From: Halorhodospira halophila
GTDB taxonomy: Bacteria > Pseudomonadota > Gammaproteobacteria > Nitrococcales > Halorhodospiraceae
Assembly: GCF_016653405.1 (NCBI RefSeq)
Contig: NZ_NHSN01000018.1
Location: forward strand, 98,524 to 162,523
Direction: 5' to 3'
Length of the DNA: 64,000 nucleotides
This document shows positions 56,975 to 64,000 of this stretch, one piece after another (the stretch's first letter is position 1; each line of letters begins with the position of its first letter). The notes under the pieces were generated by a model that was not told the origin of the DNA, did no database searches, and saw nothing but the letters and a program-made list of their open reading frames with translations. Both the position numbers and the translations under genes were made by a program.

Positions 56975-59329
56975 CTAGAATTCCGTCCCGAGCGAGAACT
57001 GGAAGGTCTCGGTCTCGTCGTCCCGCGACTCATTTAAAGGTTCGGCAAGACTGAATGTCAACGGACCGACCGGGGACATCCAGATCAGAGAGATACCCGC
57101 CGCAGCCCGGAGTTCGCCGAGATCCACGCGGTCCAGTCCCTCCGGAATGATCTTCTCAGTGTTGGACCCAAAGTCGTAACGATCCAGTCGCGTATTGAAA
57201 ACCTGCCCGGCGTCGACGAAAGCGGCCATGCGCACCGACTGCGACTCCGGCGTGGGTGGGAAGATCACCTGCGCCTTGGTCAGCACCCGGGCGTTGCCGC
57301 CGATCGGATCACCCCCCTCCTCGCGCGGCCCGAGGTAGTTGCCGCGGTAACCGCGGACGGTCCGCACACCGCCGGCGTAGTAGTTCTCGAAGAACGGCAG
57401 GCGGTCGGTATCGCCGTAGCCGTCGCCGTAGGAGACCTGCCCCTCCACTGAGAACGTCGTGCGGTCACCGAGCCAGCGCAGCGGCCAGTAGCGCCGGTTC
57501 TCGTAGGTGAGCTTGTAGAACTCCAGGTCATCACCGGGGACGGTCCCCTCCAGCGACAGCCGCTGACGCCCGCCAGCGGTGGGGAAGACGCCGCGATCCC
57601 GGGTGTCCCGGTTCCACGACAGCCGCGGCTTGATCATAGTGAAGCGATCGTCGCTCTGATCCTCAAGGAAGTTACGGATCCAGCCCGGCGTATCGGAGCG
57701 CTTATCGATGCCGATGCGTTCCAGCCGCAGCCGCGCCGCCAGTCGGTCCACCTCGGTGACCGGCACGCTGTACTCCACCGAGGCGTGCCCTGAGGTCAGG
57801 TCGTAGTCGGACAGGTCGGCGCGGCGCGCGCGGGTCTCGCGGTAGCCGGCCGACAACGTCTGGGAGACACCCTCCTGGGTGTGGTAGCGGTCGGTGTACG
57901 AGACGTTGTAGATCGTCGAAACGCTGGAGTTGTTCACCGTCATGCTCAGCCGGTCGCCGGTGCCGAGCAGGTTGTCCTGAGAGACGGAGAAGTTGACCAG
58001 CAGTCCCTGGACATCGCCGTACCCGACGCCGGCCTGCAGCTGCCCGGTCATGCGCTCCTGGACACTGACATCCACGTCCACCCGATCGTCCTCGCCCGGC
58101 ACCCGGGGGGTCTCGACGTTGACGAAGTCGAAGAAACCGAGCCGGTTGAGCCGGGTCTGGGAGCGCTCCAGGGCCTCGCTGGACAGTGGCGCCCCCTCAA
58201 GCTGGCGAAGTTCGCGCCGGATGACCTCGTCCTGGGTGCGCTGATTGCCGGTGATATTGATCCGCCGCACGTAAACCCGCGCCCCGGGGTCCACCACATA
58301 GGTCAGATCGACGACCTGTTCGTCCTCGTCGACCCGCGGGCGCACGTTGACGTTGCTGAAGGCGTACCCCTCCTCCGCCAATCGCGAACGAATGGCCGAG
58401 GAGCCGGCGTTGACGCGGCTGCGCGAATAGAGTTCGCCGGGCTCGGCCGTGATCAGCTCCCGCAGCTCCTCCGGCGGAACCACCAGATGCCCCTGGACGT
58501 CGATACTGCCGATCTCGTACTGCTGACCCTCGGCGACATTGACGGCGATATGGACATCGCGCCGGTCGGGGCTGATGGAGACTTGGGTCGAGGTCACGGC
58601 GAAGTTCAGGAAGCCACGATCCAGGTAGTACCCGCGCAGGCTCTCCAAGTCGTTGGCGAGCAGATCACGGGCGTAGCGGTGCCGCTGCGACCACGGCGCC
58701 CACCAGCGCCGAGCCTGCTGCTCGAACACGCCGCGCAGCTCGCGGTCGGAATAGGCCTCGTTGCCGGTGAAGTGGATCTCGCGGATCTCGGCAACCGGGC
58801 CCTCCTCGATGTCGATCCGGATGGCCACCCGGTTGCGCTCCAGCGGCGAGACGGTGCTCTCCACGGAGACATCGTACTTGCCCTGGGCAAAGTACTGCTG
58901 GCGCAGTTCCCGCTCGATCTCCGCCAGCTGCGCACGGTTGAAGACCTGCCCTTCGGCCATCCCCGCGCTGCGCAACGCCTCGCGCAGGTCCTCGGTACGG
59001 ATCTGCTCGTTGCCCTCGAACTGGAGCCGTGCGATGGACGGCCGCTCCTGCACCCGCACGATCAGGTCATCGCCGTCCCGAGCCAACTCCACGTCGCGGA
59101 AGAAGCCGGAGCGGTAGAGTTCACGGATCGCCTCCGCGACCTCGCCGCTGCCCACGCGATCACCGGGCTCGACGGGCAGATAGCTGAAGACCGTGCCTTC
59201 GTCAATGCGCTCCAGTCCTTCCACGCGGATCTGCTCGGCGACGAAGGAGTCCGCCCTGGCCGTCGCGACCGTGGCCGCGCCCAGCAGCAGCAGCGCGACA
59301 ACCGCATTGCGCCCCCAGCGTCGAATCAA
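56975..59329 (-). CDS. bamA: Outer membrane protein assembly factor BamA
   Basis: A 784-residue Omp85 protein. A signal peptide (about residues 1-26) precedes five POTRA domains (about 27-420); each begins with a segment like EQIRVEGLERIDEGTVFSYL. A 16-strand barrel ends in FQFSLGTEF with the terminal aromatic residue. The barrel has the conserved VRGYRGNYLGP motif of loop 6. I place the start at TTG 59329 after AAGGGGG because it gives a proper signal peptide; no ATG is available nearby. It inserts outer-membrane barrels and is next to rseP as in E. coli. Confidence 0.96.
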   Translation of the reverse strand: MIRRWGRNAVVALLLLGAATVATARADSFVAEQIRVEGLERIDEGTVFSYLPVEPGDRVGSGEVAEAIRELYRSGFFRDVELARDGDDLIVRVQERPSIARLQFEGNEQIRTEDLREALRSAGMAEGQVFNRAQLAEIERELRQQYFAQGKYDVSVESTVSPLERNRVAIRIDIEEGPVAEIREIHFTGNEAYSDRELRGVFEQQARRWWAPWSQRHRYARDLLANDLESLRGYYLDRGFLNFAVTSTQVSISPDRRDVHIAVNVAEGQQYEIGSIDVQGHLVVPPEELRELITAEPGELYSRSRVNAGSSAIRSRLAEEGYAFSNVNVRPRVDEDEQVVDLTYVVDPGARVYVRRINITGNQRTQDEVIRRELRQLEGAPLSSEALERSQTRLNRLGFFDFVNVETPRVPGEDDRVDVDVSVQERMTGQLQAGVGYGDVQGLLVNFSVSQDNLLGTGDRLSMTVNNSSVSTIYNVSYTDRYHTQEGVSQTLSAGYRETRARRADLSDYDLTSGHASVEYSVPVTEVDRLAARLRLERIGIDKRSDTPGWIRNFLEDQSDDRFTMIKPRLSWNRDTRDRGVFPTAGGRQRLSLEGTVPGDDLEFYKLTYENRRYWPLRWLGDRTTFSVEGQVSYGDGYGDTDRLPFFENYYAGGVRTVRGYRGNYLGPREEGGDPIGGNARVLTKAQVIFPPTPESQSVRMAAFVDAGQVFNTRLDRYDFGSNTEKIIPEGLDRVDLGELRAAAGISLIWMSPVGPLTFSLAEPLNESRDDETETFQFSLGTEF

Positions 59330-59399
59330 AGCGCCCCCTTGTCTACCGTGTGCCGCATCGGGCCGGCTCCTTGTCCGCCTCGTATCGTCGCCGCCGGGC

Positions 59400-60767
59400 T
59401 CAACCACCGAGCAGACGCTCAAAATCGTTGTAGAAGGCCAGTGCCATCAATCCGAGCAGGATGACGATACCCACCTGCTGCCCGATCAACTGCGTCCGTT
59501 CCGAGACGGGCTTGCCGCGGATGGCCTCGGTCAGGAAGTAGAGCAGATGGCCACCGTCGAGGATCGGGATGGGCAGCAGGTTGATGATGCCCAGGCTGAT
59601 GCTGATGACCGCCAGGAAGGTGAGGAACGGCACCACCCCCATGGAGGCGGTATCCCCGGCGAACTGGCCGATGGTCACCGGGCCACCGATATTCTTCAGC
59701 GACGCCTCGCCCATGACCATACGCACGAGCATCTTGACGGTCACCACGGTGGTGTCCCAGGTGCGCTCCACGCCGTAGGCGACCCCGGCCACTGGCCCGT
59801 GGCGAACCTCCCGTTCCATGCGCTCCTGATACCCCTCGGGGATGGCCGGCCCGACACCGAGCATGCCGACCTCGGCTTCGCCGCGCTCCTGCGCGCCCAG
59901 AGTGAGCGTAACCTCGCGGACTTGGCCTTCCCGCTCGTAGGTCAGGGTCACTGGCTCGTTGGCGCGTGGCTCGACCCGTTCAACCAGCTCAAGCCAGGAA
60001 CCGACCGCCTCGCCGTCGATGGCGCGGATCCGATCCCCCTCGCGCAGGTCCGCCTGCGCTGCCGCCCCCCCCTCGGCGAGACGGCCGATGGTCGCCGGCA
60101 GATCCGGCGTGTAGGCGCGCAAGCCAATGGTGCCGAGGATATCGGTGGTGTCCTTGAGCCGGGGCTCGGCGCGCAGATTCAGGGAGCGTTCCAACTCGTT
60201 GCCGGCCTCATCGCGTACCGTGACCGGGACATCCTCGCGGTTGAACCCGGCATTCATCAGCCCCATAGCCACCCGCTGCCAGGTGGGGGTATCGCGGCTG
60301 TCGATGGCCACGATCTCCTCCCCCCGCTCGAAACCGGCCATCTCGGCCGGTGAATCGGTGATGGGCTCGTCGACGATGGGCCGCATTTCGACCATGCCGA
60401 GCACCGCCACCAGCCAGTAGGCCACCACCGCGAACAGGAAGTTGGCCGCGGGCCCCGCGGCGACGATGGCCGTGCGCTGTCCCAGGGGGCGATTGTTGAA
60501 GGCGCGGTGGCGCTCGGCGGGATCGACCTCGCCCTCGCGCTCATCGAGCATCTGTACGTAACCGCCGAGAGGGATGGCCGACAGGCAGTACTCGATGCGG
60601 TCCGGGCCGCGCCCGCGCCAGCTCAGCAGCGGGCGCCCGAAGCCGACCGAGAAGCGGCGCACGCGGACGTTGCACCAGCGCGCGACGAGGTAGTGACCGG
60701 CCTCGTGGACCGTCACCAGGATCGCGATGGCGACCAGGAAGGCGATGATGCTCCAGACGATGGTCAT
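59400..60767 (-). CDS. rseP: Site-2 intramembrane zinc protease RseP
   Basis: A 455-residue inner-membrane protease that cleaves anti-sigma factor RseA and signal-peptide remnants. The first span carries the zinc motif VHEAGHYLVARW, followed by RFSVGFGRPLLSW. Two PDZ domains (about 115-200 and 205-290) have GFERGEEIVAIDS and LREGDRIRAIDGE. The last active-site Asp is in NLLPIPILDGGHLLYF. The ATG at 60767 is eight bases after dxr. It sits beside bamA, matching its role in envelope stress. Confidence 0.97.
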   Translation of the reverse strand: MTIVWSIIAFLVAIAILVTVHEAGHYLVARWCNVRVRRFSVGFGRPLLSWRGRGPDRIEYCLSAIPLGGYVQMLDEREGEVDPAERHRAFNNRPLGQRTAIVAAGPAANFLFAVVAYWLVAVLGMVEMRPIVDEPITDSPAEMAGFERGEEIVAIDSRDTPTWQRVAMGLMNAGFNREDVPVTVRDEAGNELERSLNLRAEPRLKDTTDILGTIGLRAYTPDLPATIGRLAEGGAAAQADLREGDRIRAIDGEAVGSWLELVERVEPRANEPVTLTYEREGQVREVTLTLGAQERGEAEVGMLGVGPAIPEGYQERMEREVRHGPVAGVAYGVERTWDTTVVTVKMLVRMVMGEASLKNIGGPVTIGQFAGDTASMGVVPFLTFLAVISISLGIINLLPIPILDGGHLLYFLTEAIRGKPVSERTQLIGQQVGIVILLGLMALAFYNDFERLLGG

Positions 60768-60774
60768 AGTCGAA

Positions 60775-61947
60775 TCAGTCCGCGATGCGCCGCACGGCCT
60801 CTTCGGCCTGGCGGCGGGCCCGCGCGTCGATCCCACGGGCCGAATCCAGATCCTGGGGGGGCGGTGGGGTTTCCGCCGCCAGGGCCTCCTCGATCACTGG
60901 CGCGATGCGGTCGAAACGGAGACGCCCGTCGAGGAAGGCATCCACCGCAATCTCGTTGGCCGCATTGAGCACGGCACAGGCACCGCCGCCGGTACGCAGC
61001 GCCTGATAGGCCAGGCGCAGGCACGGGAAACGGCGCTCGTCCACAGCCTCGAAGTCGAGACGACCCGCCGCAGCCAGGTCGACCAGATCGACGCCGGAGG
61101 CGATCCGCTCGGGATAGCCCATGGCGTAAGAGATCGGCACCCGCATGTCCGGCGACCCGACCTGCGCCAGGTAGGAACCGTCACGGTAGCCCACAAGCGC
61201 ATGCACCAGGCTCTGTCGATGAATGACCACATCGACGCGCCGAGGTTCCAGGTCGAAGAGGTGGCAGGCCTCGATGACCTCCAGGCCCTTGTTCATCATC
61301 GTGGCCGAATCCACGGAGATCTTGCGACCCATGGACCAGTTCGGGTGCGCCACAGCCTCCTCCGGCGTGACCGCAGCCAGGGTATCGGGATCGCGATCGC
61401 GGAACGGGCCGCCGGAGGCGGTGAGCACGATGCGCTCGACCCCCGCCGTGGCATCTGCACCGGCCGGCAGTCCCTGGAAGACCGCGTTGTGCTCGCTATC
61501 CACGGGCACGATCCGGGCTCCGAAACGCTTCGCCGTCGCCATGAACAGCTCCCCGGCGACGACCAGTGTCTCCTTGTTGGCCAGCAGGATCCGCTTGCCG
61601 GCGCGGCAGGCCGCCAGCGAAGAGGCCAGACCCGCGGCGCCGACCACCGCCGTCACCACGGCGTCCACGTCGCTATCCGCCGCCAGGGCGGCCACACCCT
61701 CCTCGCCGGCATCGACCTCGATGTGCTGCAGCCCCTCGTCCCGGAGGCGATGGCGCAGTTCGTCCGCCGCCGCCGCATCGGCAAGGGCCGCGCGTGCTGG
61801 ACGGTGCTCGCGGCAGATCCGCAGCAACCCCTCCCAGTCCCGGCCGGCGGCCACCGCGTGGACGCCGAACCGTTCCGGATGCCGGGCCGCGACATCCAGG
61901 GTGCTCGTGCCGATGGAGCCGGTGGCCCCGAGTACTGCCAGCTGCAT
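60775..61947 (-). CDS. dxr: 1-deoxy-D-xylulose 5-phosphate reductoisomerase
   Basis: A 390-residue enzyme that makes 2-C-methyl-D-erythritol 4-phosphate with NADPH, the committed step of the non-mevalonate isoprenoid pathway. The NADPH fold is LAVLGATGSIGTSTLDV; LLANKETLVVAGEL, VPVDSEHNAVFQGL, LTASGGPFRD and HPNWSMGRKISVDSATMMNK are diagnostic metal and substrate motifs. The start ATG shares bases with the cdsA stop (TGATG). Confidence 0.98.
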   Translation of the reverse strand: MQLAVLGATGSIGTSTLDVAARHPERFGVHAVAAGRDWEGLLRICREHRPARAALADAAAADELRHRLRDEGLQHIEVDAGEEGVAALAADSDVDAVVTAVVGAAGLASSLAACRAGKRILLANKETLVVAGELFMATAKRFGARIVPVDSEHNAVFQGLPAGADATAGVERIVLTASGGPFRDRDPDTLAAVTPEEAVAHPNWSMGRKISVDSATMMNKGLEVIEACHLFDLEPRRVDVVIHRQSLVHALVGYRDGSYLAQVGSPDMRVPISYAMGYPERIASGVDLVDLAAAGRLDFEAVDERRFPCLRLAYQALRTGGGACAVLNAANEIAVDAFLDGRLRFDRIAPVIEEALAAETPPPPQDLDSARGIDARARRQAEEAVRRIAD

Positions 61948-62771
61948 CAGATTCCGCTCTGCCACCACGCTAACCCCGCTGCTAGAACCGGCGCCGCCGC
62001 AGTCAGGCTGTCGATGCGATCGAGGATCCCGCCGTGCCCCGGCAGGATGCCGCCGCTGTCTTTCACGCCGCGCTGACGCTTGAGCATGCTCTCGAAAAGA
62101 TCCCCCACCACCGAGGCAACAACGACCGCCACCGTCAGCAGGGCCAGCGCTCCCAGCCCCGGGGCCTGCGGCTGCAGGGCGAGCACCAGCAGCCCGCCTC
62201 CGAGCAGCGCAGCGGCACCCCCACCGAGCGCCCCTTCCCAGCTCTTGCCGGGACTGATCCGCGGTGCCAGCCGGTGGCGGCCCCACGCCCGACCGGTGAA
62301 GTAGGCGCCGGTGTCCGCCGCCCAGACCAGCACCAGCAGGAATGTATGCCAGAACGGCCCCCAGGGCGTGCTGCCGTGGAGGTAGACCAACGCCAGCCAG
62401 CACGGCCACAGCACCAACCAACCCACCAGGGCAGCCCGCAGGGGCGAAGGCGCCGGGAGGTCACGCCGGCTGTAGAGCAGGAGCCACACCAGGGCCCCGA
62501 CCCACAGACCGGCCACCACATAAAGAATACCGCCAGCCGCGACACCGGCTTCCAGAAGCAACCACCCCGGCAGCAGGGTGGCGGCGAACCCGCCCACGAT
62601 GGCCGCCCTACGCGCCGTGTCCTGAACCCCGATCAACGTGGTCCACTCCCAGGCCGCAAGGGCCGCCGTGGCCCCCAGCAGCACGGCGAGCACCCCGGTG
62701 GGGAGCAGCCAGATGGCGGCGAGTAATAGGGGGCCCAACGCCAGTGCCGTCAGCACCCGTGCCTTAAGCAT
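61947..62771 (-). CDS. cdsA: Phosphatidate cytidylyltransferase
   Basis: A 274-residue inner-membrane enzyme that forms CDP-diacylglycerol from CTP and phosphatidic acid for phospholipid synthesis. About seven hydrophobic spans are visible. The C-terminal signature includes ISPGKSWEGALGG, DLFESMLKRQRGVKDSG and PGHGGILDRIDSL. The ATG at 62771 overlaps uppS by eight bases. The order uppS-cdsA-dxr-rseP-bamA matches related bacteria, with dxr after cdsA. Confidence 0.97.
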   Translation of the reverse strand: MLKARVLTALALGPLLLAAIWLLPTGVLAVLLGATAALAAWEWTTLIGVQDTARRAAIVGGFAATLLPGWLLLEAGVAAGGILYVVAGLWVGALVWLLLYSRRDLPAPSPLRAALVGWLVLWPCWLALVYLHGSTPWGPFWHTFLLVLVWAADTGAYFTGRAWGRHRLAPRISPGKSWEGALGGGAAALLGGGLLVLALQPQAPGLGALALLTVAVVVASVVGDLFESMLKRQRGVKDSGGILPGHGGILDRIDSLTAAAPVLAAGLAWWQSGI

Positions 62772-63543
62772 GGCGCACCGACTTCAGCGAACGGGAGGAT
62801 ACGGCGCCAAAGCGGCGATCCCGCCCGGCATAGTCCTCGATGGCGCGGGCTAGCTCCTCGGTGCCGAACTCCGGCCAAAGCGTCTCGGCGAAGTGGAGCT
62901 CGGTATAGGCCATCTGCCAGAGCAGGAAGTTGGAGATGCGTCGCTCGCCCCCGGTGCGGATGAACAGATCGGGATCGGCCACATCCGGAAGGGACAGCGC
63001 GCCGCGGAAGGCCTCCTCGTCGATGGCCTGCGGATCGACCTCTCCGCGAGCCGCCGACGCCGCCAGGTGGCGGGCCGCCTCGGCGATCTCCCAGCGTCCG
63101 CCGTAGCTGGTGGCCACGATCAGATTCAGCCCGGTATTCCCGGCGGTCAGCGTCTCGGCGTCGACGAGCCGCCGTTGCAGGGCCTTGTCGAATTGCGCCC
63201 GATCGCCTATGAAGCTCAGGCGCACCCCGTTGTCGTGGAGCCGCTGCAGCTCCTCATCGAGCGTGGTCCGGAACAGCTCCATCAGCACGCGGACCTCGCC
63301 GCGGGGGCGACGCCAGTTCTCGCTGCTGAAGGCGAAGAGCGTCAGTGCCTCGAGTTCCAGGCGCCCGCACGCCTCGACCACCTCTCGCACCGAGCGCGCG
63401 CCAGCCCGGTGGCCGGCGTAGCGCGGCTGCCCACGCCGCTGCGCCCACCGCCCGTTGCCATCCATGACGATGGCGATGTGGCGCGGCAACTCGACACCGG
63501 CTAATCGCTCGGCGATCTGCGCTGGCCCGTTCGTCTCCGCCAT
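62764..63543 (-). CDS. uppS: Undecaprenyl diphosphate synthase
   Basis: A 259-residue cis-prenyltransferase that makes the C55 carrier lipid for peptidoglycan and LPS. HIAIVMDGNGRWAQRRGQPR carries the Asp that binds the diphosphate. GARSVREVVEAC, LTLFAFSSENWRRP and DLFIRTGGERRISNFLLWQ are the other conserved regions. The ATG at 63543 is nine bases after frr. Confidence 0.98.
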   Translation of the reverse strand: MAETNGPAQIAERLAGVELPRHIAIVMDGNGRWAQRRGQPRYAGHRAGARSVREVVEACGRLELEALTLFAFSSENWRRPRGEVRVLMELFRTTLDEELQRLHDNGVRLSFIGDRAQFDKALQRRLVDAETLTAGNTGLNLIVATSYGGRWEIAEAARHLAASAARGEVDPQAIDEEAFRGALSLPDVADPDLFIRTGGERRISNFLLWQMAYTELHFAETLWPEFGTEELARAIEDYAGRDRRFGAVSSRSLKSVRHA

Positions 63544-63552
63544 ACGACCCGC

Positions 63553-64000
63553 TCAGACCTCCATGAGCTCGCGTTCCTTCTCCTCGAGCAGGTCGTCGAC
63601 TTGCGCCACGTACCGGTCGGTGAGCTTCTGAATGGCCTCTTGGCCGCTGCGCTCCTCGTCCTCGGTGATGTCCTTGCCCTTGGCCAGGTCCTTGAGGTCC
63701 GAGTTGGCATCCCGGCGGACGTTGCGGATGGCGACGCGGGCCTGCTCGGCCTCGTTCTTGACCAGGCGGACCATCTCCTTGCGGCGGTCCTCGGTCAGTG
63801 AGGGCAGCGGCACCCGGATGACCTGCCCGGCCGTAACCGGACTCAGCCCCAGGTTCGAGGCCATGATCGCCTTCTCGATGGCGGGCACCATGTGCTTTTC
63901 GAAGGGCGTAACGGCGAGCGTGCGCGAATCCTCCACGCTGATGTTGGCCGCCTGCTTGATGGGCACCTCCATGCCGTAATACTCGACATTCACCTGATCA
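63553..64000 (-). CDS. frr: Ribosome recycling factor, C-terminal part (runs off the window)
   Basis: The C-terminal 149 residues of the ribosome recycling factor, which splits post-termination ribosomes with EF-G. Diagnostic segments are GQVIRVPLPSLTEDRRKEMV, ARVAIRNVRRDANSDLKDL and the terminal ERELMEV. The usual N-terminus (about 35 residues) and start lie beyond base 64000; the frame stays open to the window end, so GTG 63993 is not the true start. Confidence 0.96.
   Translation of the reverse strand, partial: DQVNVEYYGMEVPIKQAANISVEDSRTLAVTPFEKHMVPAIEKAIMASNLGLSPVTAGQVIRVPLPSLTEDRRKEMVRLVKNEAEQARVAIRNVRRDANSDLKDLAKGKDITEDEERSGQEAIQKLTDRYVAQVDDLLEEKERELMEV

Overview
The window looks like a chromosomal segment of an extremely halophilic, anaerobic purple sulfur gammaproteobacterium of the Halorhodospira (Ectothiorhodospiraceae) type. 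The reasons are the high GC content, the Asp/Glu-rich proteins, two antenna operons (one LH2-like, one LH1-like), a complete RegB/RegA redox two-component pair, a sulfide-sensor-like repressor, and a long gene order typical of Gammaproteobacteria. I see no phage, integron, CRISPR array, tRNA or rRNA.

Left part (1-10.1 kb): the 5' part of isocitrate lyase, divergent from a LysR regulator whose promoter carries a perfect inverted repeat; then mnmA-hflD and aconitase acnA. Next is a photosynthesis island. An LH2-like beta/alpha pair (+ strand) is followed by peptide deformylase and a structured intergenic region with a candidate GGA-rich small RNA. A convergent LH1-type pufBA pair (- strand) without pufLM comes next, then a MotY-like OmpA-domain protein.

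10.1-26 kb: a thioesterase, a tandem UspA protein, an ABC transporter/AttH-type lipoprotein operon, a periplasmic DsrE-like protein and regBA. An ArsR regulator is divergent from an RND exporter / LolA-like / outer-membrane-barrel trio, with a clear operator between them. Then come an SqrR-like regulator and a response regulator whose Shine-Dalgarno sequence can be buried in a hairpin.

25-64 kb: a conserved backbone, almost all on the - strand. It contains rpoS-nlpD-yqaA-pcm-surE, truD-ispF-ispD-ftsB-eno-kdsA-pyrG, tilS-accA, dnaE-rnhB-lpxB-lpxA-fabZ, and bamA-rseP-dxr-cdsA-uppS-frr. It is interrupted by accessory genes. An XRE regulator and an M1-like peptidase lie between pyrG and tilS. A 9-kb block lies between accA and dnaE: a hypothetical gene, an FAH-family enzyme, a PAS-GGDEF-EAL protein, frdABCD, a transposase-HTH/helical-repeat fusion and a CbbY-like phosphatase. 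The usual skp and lpxD genes are absent between bamA and fabZ.

The most unusual items are the HTH/47-residue-repeat fusion next to frdA, the candidate sRNA between the antenna operons, the SD-sequestering leader hairpin downstream of rpoS, and the C-terminally extended LH1 beta polypeptide.
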